This document shows, in pieces, positions 43,116-53,470 of a stretch of DNA of 64,000 nucleotides. The translations under genes were made by a program, and so were the position numbers. The DNA is from Adiantum capillus-veneris (Eukaryota > Streptophyta > Polypodiopsida > Polypodiales > Pteridaceae). The notes beneath the pieces were generated by a model. It was not told the DNA's origin. It did no database searches and saw only the letters and a list, made by a program, of their open reading frames with translations. The stretch's first letter is position 1; the number at the start of each line of letters is the position of its first letter. The stretch spans positions 102,956,087 through 103,020,086 of the forward strand of contig CM043964.1 in assembly GCA_014529385.2 (NCBI GenBank), in the 5' to 3' direction.

Positions 43116-43334
43116 ATGGATAATGGCCCAGGAATACAGGTTTTTCCCTTTCATTTCACTCCACACATTAGAGTAAACATTGCAATTAGTAGAAAAATCC
43201 ATTTTCAACAACATATGGTATTCATGTTTGGTGCCCAAAGAGTAGGAGAAATTCTCGCGTCACCAAACCCTGTCATTCTACCTCTTATTGATTATCATAG
43301 GTCATTTGATGTGAATATTTTTATTTTGTTGTAG
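43116..43334 (+). CDS. C leader ORF3, second copy (intact)
   Basis: 72 codons, MDNGPGIQVFPF at the start, then PHIRVNIAISRKIHFQQ, MFGAQRVGEILASPNP, VILPLIDYHRSFDVNIFIL. It is the best-preserved member of a small protein conserved in A (28301), B (33209), C-prime (8104) and C, always about 85-90 bp upstream of the gag ATG. Its conservation at protein level across elements whose LTRs share nothing obvious points to a function, perhaps in packaging or translation control, but that is inference. Confidence 0.6.
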   Translation: MDNGPGIQVFPFHFTPHIRVNIAISRKIHFQQHMVFMFGAQRVGEILASPNPVILPLIDYHRSFDVNIFILL

Positions 43335-43419
43335 AATAGATTGCAATTTAGAAAATATTATTATGTAAATCTTTTAAAGAAAGAAAAAACAAAAAACGCG
43401 TCACTTTGAAATCAATTCA

Positions 43420-44031
43420 ATGGAGAGCCAACGCCAAATGTCTGGATATCCTCTTTTCTTTGGAGAGCCTGGAGAGGATGCAGAATTATTTCTAGCGAAT
43501 TTCAAGATGTCTTGTCGTATCAAGAGGATAGTAACTGATCAAGAACGTGTAGAAATGTTTGAGGTGGTCCTTAGGAAAGATGCTAGCACTTGGTTTGACT
43601 CTTTGCCTGAGGAAGTTAAGGGGAATTACACAGAAGTTTTGAATCGTTTTAAGAGATACTTCTTTGATCCCCAAAACACTCAAAAACTATGGCAAGACAT
43701 TGTTTCTCATAAGCAAAAAGACTTAGATGACTACTACTTGTACAAGCAAGAGTTTCTACGTCTTTGGGCTCTATGGATATGAAATGTTGCTAACCCTGGT
43801 GATGGTGCAGAATTTTTAAAGAAGGAGAGGTTCATAGCCGGACTCTTTCATGACCTTAAGGTAAAAGTTGAGGCGGGTGCACCTGCTACTTTTGATGCAG
43901 CGGAAACTAGGGCTGCTGAGAAGTATAGGAAACTCAAGTGCTTAAGGGGAGAGGTTCCAATAGAAGGTCTTAGACCCAAAGTTAAGTCACAAGCATCAAC
44001 ATCTAGGGAGCTTCCTGAGGTAACGGCTGAA
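43420..44031 (+). pseudogene. C: Gag N-terminal part
   Basis: The ATG at 43420 opens MESQRQMSGYPLFFGEPG with capsid sequence (FKMSCRIKRIV, FEVVLRKDASTWFDSLP, FDPQNTQKLWQDIVSH). A TGA at 43780-43782 stops it. The same frame then runs on unbroken into the frame that begins at 44032. C-prime and B indicate an Arg codon (CGA) as the likely former state. Capsid for particle assembly. Confidence 0.85.
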
Positions 44032-47000
44032 GTGATTGAGAAGTTAAAAGAATCTTTAAGCAGCCTGTCAATTCACCTTGCACAAGCTGTAGGTCCAAAG
44101 GGACAAGCAAAGAAGTCAGAAGAGAGAGAGCCACGGACTAGGAGAGTCTTGCAATGTTGGAATTGCGGAGAGTCTGGACATGGGATGTATAATTGTCCTT
44201 GGCCCCGTGGAGAGCCAGGGAGACCTAACTTGAATTACCCAGTGATGAATGCAGGTGAAGGAACTAGTCAGCAACCATGGCTTATACAAAGGCCAAATGG
44301 AGCAAGACCACCACCACAAGGAGTGGAAGGAGTTCCACCTTTGCCAGACCCAAACGTGCATGTGGTAGAGGTGACAAATTCAAGAGAGGTTGACATGGAA
44401 GCAAATGGCATTAAGCGTGGCCAAGGGAAAGGTAAGGAGAAAGAAGGAGTTACATCACAAAGTGACCATGGACGAGAAAAGAAGGCAAAGGAGACCAAGG
44501 AAGCTAAGAGGACTCGACGTCGTATCAACCTCCAAGACTTTCCTCTTGGACATGGAATGGCTCCATACAACCTGTTGGAAGACATGAGAGGTAAGGGTCC
44601 TGATATCTCATGGCCTCAATTTCTTGCATTATGTCCACAAGTTAGGAGGGATTTAACAAGGGCAGTTAGCACTAGGAGAAAGGTAAAAGAGAGTGTGCCT
44701 CTTGTAAAAATTGCACAAGCTGAAATGAATGAGGACATTACACCGGTGCTAGACTGTTACATCAAAGGAAGATTGGTTAGGAAAGGTCTAGTGGATGGGG
44801 GTGCACAAATTTGCATCATGACAGAGGGACTCATGCAAAGACTAGGCATGCACATCCATGAGACACCTGAAATCAAAGTCAAGATGGCAAACAATAGCAA
44901 GGCTAGGTGTGTAGGCATTTGTAAAAATGTCTTTGTAGAGGCCTTTGGAATTAAGAAAGCAGTGGATTTTTATGTTATGTCGACCAAGGGAAGTGGTTAT
45001 CCATTTATCCTAGGAAGACCATGGCTAATGAAAATGCGAGCTTTGCAGGATTGGGAGAGTGGAAAATTAATTTGCAGGAATGACAATCATAAGAAGGTTG
45101 TCTTTGACATGAAGGAGCAACGCCAAGAGGAGCTCTATGAAGAATCATCACAAAGCGAGACGGAGGAAGGCTGGACCAATAACACTTCAGAAGAAGAAAG
45201 TAGCGGCAGCATTACTGAAGAGGAGTCTTCCATCGAAGTCATGGGGGTAAGGTTTAAGACAACCAACCAAGAGACCTCTTGTCAAGGTTTGGAGGAGGTA
45301 GGTCCTCAAGAGAACCAAAAAGTGGAAGATGAAAGAATGCTAGAAGGTATGCTATCTACAACACTTACAAAGGATGAAAGAGAGGAGTTCAAATGTGTGC
45401 TAAGGAAATTTCCTAGGCTTTTTGCTAAAGACTACACTGATGTGCGTGGAGTAGATGCTGTTCAACACAAAATTGAGTTGAAGCCAGAGGCCACACCTAA
45501 GGCTCAGAAGCTACGAAGGCTAGGAGTCATCAAGGAGCAGGCTTTACTCAAGGAGGTAAGAAAGCTTCTAGTAGCAGGTTTCATTTATCCAGTGGAGAAT
45601 TCAAAGTGGGTCTCTCCCGTTGTTGTCACTCCTAAGAAAAATGGAAAGTGGAGGGTGTGTGTGGATTACCGTCCACTCAATGAGGCAACAAAAAGAGATC
45701 ACTTTCCCCTCCCATTTCAGGATGAGATACTAAATGAGGTATCTGGTCATGAGAAGTACACTGTGTGTGATGGCTACTCAGGTTACTTTCAAATAGGTAT
45801 CGCATTGGAAGATCAATTGAAAACAACCTTTATCACTCCTTGGGGTTGTTATGCTTTTAGAGTCATGCCATTTGGTCTGACAAATGCTCCTGCAACATTC
45901 CAACGTTTCATGAACATGGTGTTTCAAGCATTCTTTGGAAAGTCAATTAGGGTGTTCATTGATGATTTCTGCATTTATAGCTCAAAATCATTGCATCTAC
46001 AAAGGGTAGAAGAAGGTTTAAAGAAGCTCTATGACATGGGAGGTCAACTCAATCCCGACAAGTGCCACATAGGTGAGGATGAAGTGATCTTGCTCGGTCA
46101 CAAGGTTTCCTATAAAGGCATTGAGGTGGATCCTTCAAAGGCAATTGCTCTTATTGAGCTCCCATCACCGAAGAGTCTTAAGGAGGTCATCTCTTTCATT
46201 CAGAAGGTGAAGTATATGTCACGCTTCATTCACTTAGCCTCGGAGTTGCTTCATCCTTTGCAAAAGTTGACACAACAAGTAGAATTTGCATGGTCTGATG
46301 AGCTTGAAGAGTATTTTTGTAACATTAAAGTCATTTTGTCAGAGCTACCAACACTCATGCCTCCTTGTTGGGAGTACACATTCTTTGTTAGCTCTAGTGT
46401 TGGAAGGGAAACAATTGGTGTTGTGTTGCTACAACAAGATCCCCACATTACAAGGATGCGACCCATCTACTTTGCTAGTAGGGTCATGAATGCTTTGGAG
46501 AGAGACTACACAGAAGCAGAACTCATGATGCTTTCTCTCATGTTTGCGGTGAGAAAGTTTAGATCCTACTTGCTACCAAAACCTTTTGTAATTCTCACTG
46601 CAGAAAATTTGTTCCCTTGGGTGTCATCTCAAATGAATCTTAGTACTAGGATCTCAAAGTGGATTATGGAGTTGCAAGAGAACCAATACTCTTTCAAGGT
46701 AGAAGATAGTGTGCGTGCACAATTGGCAGGGATTCTCACTTATAGGGTACATGAGAAGGAAATTCAGGTGCCTCAAGTAAAGACCCTACCAATGCCACCA
46801 CCAAAAAATATTCCCAATGCTTTTACCTTGTTCTTTGATGGAGCTTTTCAACGGGCCACATGGAAAGCAGGGGGAGAGCTAGTGTTGCTCAACCCAAGTG
46901 GAGAGGTGGTCATGAAAGAGAAGGTCAATCTACCAGGTTCAACTAGCAACAATGAAGCAGAATACGACACACTACTTCATGGTTTGAAGATGTACATTGG

Positions 47001-47319
47001 CCAAGGGATAAAACGTCTCATGGTAAAGGGAGATGCACTTCTCATTGTTAAACAGATTTTAGGCATTTGGGCATGCAAGAATGAAAGCTTAAGGACAAAA
47101 GTTCATGCCATTCGTAAGATGTTTAATCAGTTTGAAGAAGTGCAACTATATCATATTCTGAGGAAACAAAATGAAGATGCCGATTTACTTGCACAACAAG
47201 CAGTTACATGTGTTGAGAGAGAAGTGCAGGTCATCATGGTGGCAGCAGTTGTCAAGCAACCGAGATACCAAGGATTGGAGTCATTGGCTCCCATTATTGG
47301 CTACATTTTGGAGGGTTAG
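44032..47319 (+). CDS. C: Gag C-term, protease, RT, two RNase H
   Basis: 1095 codons without a stop, in phase with gag. Order: CCHC knuckle CWNCGESGHGMYNC (about residue 42), Pro-rich and basic linkers, protease loop GLVDGGAQICIMTE (about 255), LQDWESGKLIC with Trp where A and B have TAG, acidic linker, RT (WVSPVVVTPKKNGKWRVCVDY, catalytic FIDDFCIYSS about 641), first RNase H with acidic residues lost (FVSSSVGRETIGVVL about 785; FVILTAENLFPW), second RNase H with FFDGAFQR (about 933), NNEAEYDTL (972), VKGDALLIVKQ (998) and NEDADLLAQQ (1046), all four acidic positions kept. It ends at TAG 47317-47319 before integrase. This is the longest open frame of the window. Confidence 0.93.
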   Translation: MIEKLKESLSSLSIHLAQAVGPKGQAKKSEEREPRTRRVLQCWNCGESGHGMYNCPWPRGEPGRPNLNYPVMNAGEGTSQQPWLIQRPNGARPPPQGVEGVPPLPDPNVHVVEVTNSREVDMEANGIKRGQGKGKEKEGVTSQSDHGREKKAKETKEAKRTRRRINLQDFPLGHGMAPYNLLEDMRGKGPDISWPQFLALCPQVRRDLTRAVSTRRKVKESVPLVKIAQAEMNEDITPVLDCYIKGRLVRKGLVDGGAQICIMTEGLMQRLGMHIHETPEIKVKMANNSKARCVGICKNVFVEAFGIKKAVDFYVMSTKGSGYPFILGRPWLMKMRALQDWESGKLICRNDNHKKVVFDMKEQRQEELYEESSQSETEEGWTNNTSEEESSGSITEEESSIEVMGVRFKTTNQETSCQGLEEVGPQENQKVEDERMLEGMLSTTLTKDEREEFKCVLRKFPRLFAKDYTDVRGVDAVQHKIELKPEATPKAQKLRRLGVIKEQALLKEVRKLLVAGFIYPVENSKWVSPVVVTPKKNGKWRVCVDYRPLNEATKRDHFPLPFQDEILNEVSGHEKYTVCDGYSGYFQIGIALEDQLKTTFITPWGCYAFRVMPFGLTNAPATFQRFMNMVFQAFFGKSIRVFIDDFCIYSSKSLHLQRVEEGLKKLYDMGGQLNPDKCHIGEDEVILLGHKVSYKGIEVDPSKAIALIELPSPKSLKEVISFIQKVKYMSRFIHLASELLHPLQKLTQQVEFAWSDELEEYFCNIKVILSELPTLMPPCWEYTFFVSSSVGRETIGVVLLQQDPHITRMRPIYFASRVMNALERDYTEAELMMLSLMFAVRKFRSYLLPKPFVILTAENLFPWVSSQMNLSTRISKWIMELQENQYSFKVEDSVRAQLAGILTYRVHEKEIQVPQVKTLPMPPPKNIPNAFTLFFDGAFQRATWKAGGELVLLNPSGEVVMKEKVNLPGSTSNNEAEYDTLLHGLKMYIGQGIKRLMVKGDALLIVKQILGIWACKNESLRTKVHAIRKMFNQFEEVQLYHILRKQNEDADLLAQQAVTCVEREVQVIMVAAVVKQPRYQGLESLAPIIGYILEG

Positions 47320-48697
47320 TTTCCACAAGACTTCACGAAGGCGCAGAAGAGGAGACTCATGAAGAAGGCAAGTTTCTATCTCTTCCTATAAGGCTCCCTC
47401 TATGAAAGAGGGAAGGATCAAGTGTGCAGAAGAGTACCAACTATCGAGGAAATTCCAGCCATTCTAAAAGGTTAGCATGAAGAGGCATGTGGTGGTCATT
47501 TTGCCCAAGAATCAACTGTGAAGAAGAGTTTTCTTGCGGGGTATGTTTGGCCAAGCTTGCATGTGGATGTTCAACATTGGTGTAAAAGCTGTCACAATTG
47601 TTAGATAAATGGAAATAGAAGGTTGGTGCATGGCCCGAGGCAAATAGTGCTTGCAAATGGACCCTTTGAAAAGTGGGGCATTGATGCTATGGGTCCTCTG
47701 CTTAGGACAAAAAATGGTAAACTCTACATTCTAGTGGCTGTAGACTATATGACTAGGTGGGTGGAAGCTCAAAGTGTAGCAAGAGTGAATGAGAGGACAG
47801 TTAGCAAGTTTGTGTACAATCACATTTGTTGCAGATTTGGCACACCTTTGGAGATTGTTTCTGATAATGGTCCAGGGTTTAGGAAGGGCTTGCTCACAGA
47901 AGTTTGTGAAGAGCTTTACATTCTACATTGTCATAGCACACCACTACCCACAATCAAATGGTTTGGTGGAAAAGGCTAATGGTGTCATTGCAGGAATCAT
48001 TAGAAAGATGGTGCAAAACAAGACAAAATTATGGGATGACTTCTTGCATGGTGCCTTGTGGGCATATCGAACCACATATAGGGAAGCCACGGAGTTCACA
48101 CAATTTCACTTGGTCTATGGTCAAGAGGCTTTGCAGCCTATCGAGCTCAACATTCCAACAATGCGACTTCATGGCAAAGCATCACAAGATGATCAAGAGG
48201 TATGGATGGATCGACTTCTTACGTTAGTGGAGCTTGAGTGGAAAAGAGAAGCAACATATGAGCGCTACAAGAGGAAAGCCACACAAGCGAAAGAAAAGCT
48301 CGACAAGAAACTGAAGGACAAAGGCATCAAGGAAGGAGAGCTTGTGCTAAGGTATGACAATCGACTTGACAATCGTTTTGATGCCAAGTTTGAAACTAGA
48401 TGGCAAGGGCCATACATAGTCAAGAAGGCTTTCAATTCAAGTTACTATCAGCTTATGGACTTGAATGGTAAAGAACACTCCAGGAAGGTAAACGGGTATC
48501 GCTTGAAGCCCTATTTGAGTCGCCTTCTACCAAAGGACCTACCAAAGATTTGTCCAAAGGCCGCTGTCTCATGTAAGTATTGTTACATGAAGCACCAATG
48601 TAACTCCAGTCAAAATGCCGAGGGGCCAAACAATGAAGATCTTGTCAAGGACTCTGAAGTACTCTCTTTGGAAAAGATGCTTTATGATGGTACATGA
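47320..48697 (+). pseudogene. C: integrase, four breaks
   Basis: The same frame continues through TAA near 47389 and TAG near 47472 and 47602, then loses one base near 47944 and goes on to 48697. The zinc domain HEEACGGHF...CKSCHNC is complete; the TAG at 47602 falls where Q follows the second Cys in relatives. The core has GIDAMGP (47680), VDYMTRWVEAQ, IVSDNGPGF (47860) and NGLVEKANG with the Glu. The C-terminal region (LKDKGIKEGELVLRYDNR, WQGPYIVKKAF, VNGYRLKPYL) extends past that of B and ends with a Cys-containing tail at 48697. No env-like frame follows. Confidence 0.9.
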
Positions 48698-48711
48698 ATA
48701 TACCATCATCC

Positions 48712-48722
48712 TGGGGGAGGCC
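48712..48722 (+). other. Polypurine tract of C
   Basis: TGGGGGAGGCC, 3 bp before the LTR TG at 48726. Confidence 0.75.
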
Positions 48723-48725
48723 TAA

Positions 48726-51390
48726 TGATAGCCGTTTTTTCGGCTCTCTGTAATTGCCATAGTGAGTTATCTCACCCTATCAAATCACTCAAACACCGTG
48801 GTTACCCTCACCCTTTCACTATATATAGGTGAATGTGAGTTAGGGGACTTTTTCCATATCTCCTTACTGAAATAAAAAAACCTTCAATTAGCTAGTCATT
48901 GGGCTAGTTGAGCCAAAAAAATAAAAAATATAAAAAATATAAGTATATTATGGCCCATGGGTATGTAAATATTTCTTTGTATATAGGGCCTAAATAAAAG
49001 ATTTTTTCATAATTATTTTGGTATTTATTTAAATATTTCTACCTAGGTGTGTGTTATTTATGCTCTGTACATTGCCTCACCATTACCTCAATTTTTCTTA
49101 CCATTTTTCATACTCTTTATTCCATATAGAAATATTTTCATGTAAGCTTCTCTTATATTTGGTGTAACTCCACCCCAACAAAAATCCAAAAAAACTAGTT
49201 TTATTTATGTGTATATTTTTTCACTATTGTGATTTTTCCCTTCCTACATCTATTTTGTTTTTTTTCTAAAAAATTAGAACACCAAAAATATTTATATTTT
49301 TATGGTAGCCTCATAATGAGAGAGATTTCTTTTGACCCCTTTATATTTTTTCCACTTATATTATTTATATTTGACATGTACATATTTTTTAGACCCCTCA
49401 ATATTTGATTTTCTTAGTTGTACTATTCACTTATATCATGATCTCAACAATATCTTCAATTATAGACCTACCAAATAAGGTCAAGGGTAGGTGGCATGCA
49501 TACATGCACTATGGAGGGCTCACTCTTGGAGGTATTCAAAAGAATCATCCAAAGAAGGACCCCACAAGGACCTTGTGCAGTGGAAAAAAACGGTCGGTTT
49601 TGCTGAATTTTTAAAGTTCACTTGCTCTCCGAATTTGAAAGGGTGATACAAACAAAAGTTGTAGCTCGTGGGCTGAACTTTTGCCTAAAATGTTTTCATA
49701 GTTTTTTGAGCTACGAGCTATGAGCTTTGATTTTATTAGTGGACCCCAGTTTTCCCATGCTATGCAGCCACACTCTCTCTTCCACTTTATCATTTTCCTC
49801 TTTGACACACACTTTTCCACTCATCATCCCCACCTCTCTCACCACTCCTCTCTGCACCCTACTCACCTTCTCCTCAACCTTGAAGAATAAGAGAAACCAT
49901 GGTGAACTCGTACCTCCCACACACAATTCCATTCCAAAATTGACCACCTAGTCTCATTTTTCCTCCTCCAAATTACCCATATCTATCAAAAAAACCACAA
50001 AATTCAGCCTCTTCTCTTAAAAGATAGCATCATGGTGGTTGATTACTCAGCTTCAATTACCTTGTCTCTCAAGGAAGGTCAAGAGTGGAGAAAAAATGTA
50101 CCGTCAAAGCTAGTGGACCGTCAACAAGCGTCAAAATTGGCCCTACTCAAGACACTTGGAGCATCAACCTTGTAAGAAATCCACCTTTTCTTACCTCTTA
50201 AGAGTTTTTCTTCCTTATTTGTATCCTACATGGATACTCCCATTGTAAATATCCAATTCCATTTGTAAATTAATACTAACTGTACTAACACTAACCCACT
50301 ATGAAAAGTCCTATCACCTCCATTTCTCTCCTCTCTCTTTCCCCACCAACTTCTTGATAATTTCAAGCAAAAGAAATTAGGTAAATTGCTGAAAATCTAA
50401 CCCAACCATGGTTAGAGGAGTAACCCTAGCCTTCAAAATTGCTATAAAGGGAGGGTGTAGCTAGCACAAAAAGGGGGGAGAAGAAAGAGCACTATGCTAT
50501 AGCTTGAGAAGCCAAGCTCAACCTCTTGAGAAGGAGCTCTTGAGTGGAATCTCATTAGCATTAGGCATATGTATGTGTTGTATTAGGGGTGATTAGCAAG
50601 GGAACTCTATGCCATTGTAAGAGAGAGTGATCATTAAATTGAGAGTAGGAAATCTATCATTTCTCCTACTAGTGTAAGCCCAACATTTGCTGAATCAAGG
50701 AGGGTGAATTTGGACTAAGCATGGATACCTTGTCTCCCTTCCAACGTGAAGTCATGGACAATAATGATGTGTAAGTGTCTTGGTGTTTTATTTAAAGTTC
50801 TTGATAGCTTGTCTCCGGGTATTGTTATCAATTTAGCCATAAATCCCACATGTTGTAAGAGGGCGACAGGGTGGAGAGGACTCCCCTGGCCTTAAGACAG
50901 TGATTGGAGTGGCTTTTTTCTTGTGATGTGTTGTGGTGTAATTTACTCAGGCTATGTTGAACAAATACTAATCTCACTTTGATTGGTCATGACAGATTTG
51001 TAAGAAGGCATTAGTGCAACAAGCACCCCCTTCCCCCTTCTCTCTCTTTCTTACATATATATATTTATGTTTGCTTGATCATTAACGATACACTTCAAAG
51101 CAACCCGAGCACCACCTCTCTCTCTCTCATGTTTTAGTGTGTGAGAGTGTTCCATTGGTGTTAGGGTTAGTGTAAATTCCTTGCTTGTTTGTGGGTTGCT
51201 CTAACGATTCACCTCTTTTGCGTCCTAGTTCGCTCTTAAACTTGGTGGTGCCCCTTGTGTAGTTGGGATTTGTCTGGGGGTTTGTTGTTTTGGTTTGTGT
51301 TGTGTTGTGCCCCAGCCCCATTGAGCAGCACGGGAGACTTGAAGGGTGTCTAGAGGTTGCTCTTCTTGTTGCCCGCCCCGGACCGCTTCA
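48726..51390 (+). repeat. 3-prime LTR of C
   Basis: 2665 bp, nearly identical to 40140-42805, ending GACCGCTTCA and followed by the target duplication CTAG. Confidence 0.94.
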
Positions 51391-51762
51391 CTAGTAGGAT
51401 CATACCTACTTGCTGGGTTGATTTTTTTTTGACAAGGGATTATCCCATCCTTGGCTTGCTTCTCTATATTCTTGTTATGTATGATCAGATGCCGTTGTAT
51501 TGTTAAGCTGATTTCTTGTGTATATATATGCTACATAAGGTCCCTAAGCTTCGTTTCTATGTGTTTTGCCATATGTTTTGATGCCATCATAATGCCAGAA
51601 GTCTCACTTTCCTATGTGCACTATGTGTGAGGTCCCTAAACCTCTTAATTTAGGGTGGTGCCCCCTTTGTTTTGTTCTTTGCTTGTTTGCATGAGGCGTG
51701 GTTTGTGAAGTGTGCACGAGTACAGAGGCCACCCGATTGCACTGCTCTTTTTCTCGCTATCA
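51391..51762 (+). repeat. 3-prime LTR of B, right part
   Basis: Resumes CTAGTAGGATCATACC exactly as in the 5-prime LTR of B (about 31805-32174) and ends CTCGCTATCA, followed by the target duplication TGTGA. Confidence 0.94.
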
Positions 51763-52610
51763 TGTGACTTTTGTCTTTCAACCATAATTTAGAACGTCAA
51801 TACGGGTCTTCATAGATGATTTTTGCATCTATAGTTCACGCTCCCTCCATTTGAGCAAAGTCTATGATGACTTGACCAGGCTGCAAACCTTGGGTTACCA
51901 GCTCAATGTGGATAAGTGTCACATTGGTGAAAGCAAAGTTACTCTCCTTGGCCATGTAATATCAGCAAATGAGATTGAAACTGACCCTAGCAATATTCAA
52001 GCTTTGGTATCTTTGTCATCACCCACCACCGCTAAGCAGTTGGTTTCTTTCCTTCAGAAGGTAAGATACTTAAGCAGGTTCATCCATTTGCTATCTCAAG
52101 TGGTTCTCCCTCTACAAAAAGTCACCCAAAGGGATGTCTTCTCATGGAGTGATAAAAATGAGCATCAATTTACCGAGGTGAAGCAAATCCTGGCCACGCT
52201 TCCCACTATTTCACCACCCAGATGGGACGAGCCAATTTATGTGAACCCCAGTGTAGGAAGTAATACACTTGGAGCAGTACTAATGCACCCCCAAACTTCT
52301 TTCATGCGTCCTATCTACTTCTCTAGTTGAGTCATGACCCCATCAAAAAAGGGATTCACCGTAGTAGAACACATGGTGCTCGCACCAATGTTTGCTACCA
52401 CAAAGTTCCGCTCCTATACTGCCTAGACCCTTTGTGATTCTGACAATGGAGGAGGTTTTTCCGTATGTAATGCGACACATGGATGTCTCATCTAGGATCT
52501 CTAAATGGCTAGCTAGATTACAAGAGTTTGACTACACCATGCAAGTAGAAAACTCCACCAGGGCTAGTTTACGGGTATTCTTACTCATTGCCACTATGAG
52601 AAAAAGCTAA
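51763..52610 (+). pseudogene. A: RT second part and degenerate RNase H
   Basis: Resumes the RT palm cut by B. After a stop the catalytic SIRVFIDDFCIYSS block appears near 51800-51835, then LSKVYDDLTRLQTLGYQL, DKCHIGESKVTLLGHVIS and LVSFLQKVRYLSRFIHLL (51851-52090). The first RNase H keeps only its scaffold: YVNPSVGSNTLGAVLM and FVILTMEEVFPYVM, lacking the catalytic acids. Stops at 52328-52330 and 52608-52610 and a frameshift near 52400 break it. Together with 30282-30657 it shows that B inserted in the RT gene of A. Confidence 0.9.
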
Positions 52611-52679
52611 AGGTCAACACAAAAGCAAAAGAAGAGATAGCAATGGTAGAAAGTCATAAACTAGAAAGAGTCACTCTCT

Positions 52680-53184
52680 TTTCTTTGACGAAGCATACAA
52701 GAGATTAGTGGACCAGTTTGCAGTAGCTGGCATTGTCATTTTCAATGAGCAACATGAAAGGGTATGCTCCATCGGGCAGCTATTACACTCCCACTCCAAC
52801 AATGAAGTAGAGTATGCAGCTTTAATTCTTGGGTTAAAATAGTGTATTTTGCAAGGGATTCAACGCCTAAATATGTTGGGTGATGCTTTGCTTTTGATAA
52901 AGCAGATGAACGGCACTTGGATTTGTAAAAATCAGATTTTACTTGGTCAACTACGCCAAGTTAAGGATCTTTTAAGAAAGTTTGAATCGGTGCAATTATT
53001 TCATGTCCCCACGACAAAAAATCAAGAGGAAAATGCTCTAGCCAAGGAAAGAATACAAGACGTTCCCATAGGAGCAATCAATCTAAAACTACCCCTCTTT
53101 CAAGGTAGTGATGCTATGCCTGATATTATCAGCTTTCTAGACACAGGAGAATGTCCGGAAGGGTACACTAGGGGCGAGAAATAG
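52680..53184 (+). pseudogene. A: second RNase H
   Basis: LFFDEAYKRLVDQFAVAGIVIF-like residues (first Asp, about 52678-52740), NNEVEYAALILGLK (Glu position, 52798-52840), a stop TAG, then LGDALLLIKQMNGTWIC (Asp) and FHVPTTKNQEENALA (last position now Asn-Ala rather than Asp-Ala) to about 53045. It matches the extra RNase H of B and C. The end overlaps the first unit of the 192-bp duplication. Confidence 0.85.
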
Positions 53185-53470
53185 TGGCTGCTAAGGAAGG
53201 CTACAAGATATCGCCTTGTAAATGACCACTTATATTGTAAAGGCAAGGATCAGATTCTCAGGCGAGTACCAACCTCCAAACTACACCTCTTTCAAGGTAG
53301 TGATGCTATGCCTGATTACATCAGCTTTCTAGACACATGAGAGTGTCCGGAAGGGTACACTAGGGGCCAGAAATAGTGGCTAGTAAGGAAGGCTACAAGA
53401 TATCGCCTTGTAAACGACCACTTATATTGTAAAGGCAAGGATCAAATTCTCAGGCGAGTACCAACCTCCA
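53086..53470 (+). repeat. 192-bp tandem duplication in A pol
   Basis: Units 53086-53277 and 53278-53469 are near-identical and cover the linker and start of the integrase zinc domain. The period is 64 codons, so frame is kept. Both copies carry the same TAG in the linker (GAAATAGTGGCT), so the stop predates the duplication. Confidence 0.88.

Larger units (their letters stand above)
40140..51390 (+). mobile_element. Tat-like gypsy element C, youngest insertion
   Basis: 11.25 kb, complete with LTRs of 2666 and 2665 bp that are nearly identical, apart from a cluster of differences in the first 120 bp. Ends are TGATAG and GCTTCA. The target duplication is CTAG (40136-40139 and 51391-51394). Gag-pol is one long frame with five stops and one 1-bp deletion. 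Leader ORF3 is duplicated and leader ORF1 and ORF2 are absent. Inserted in the 3-prime LTR of B. Same family as C-prime at 8056-13040. Confidence 0.95.
30658..51762 (+). mobile_element. Tat-like gypsy element B, hosts C
   Basis: About 9.9 kb without its insert C. LTRs start TGATGCATGG and end CTATCA (TGAT/ATCA). The 5-bp target duplication TGTGA is perfect (30653-30657 and 51763-51767). The order is primer site, three leader ORFs, gag, protease, TAG, RT, degenerate RNase H, second RNase H, integrase, polypurine tract, LTR. The coding region is nearly intact: a few frameshifts and two internal stops. LTRs differ by about 2% over the first 430 bp, so it is fairly young. Its 3-prime LTR is interrupted by element C. 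Confidence 0.94.

Noticed and set aside
48500-48697. Possible env-like extension after C integrase
   Set aside because: The Cys-containing tail continues the integrase frame and has no signal peptide or membrane segment.
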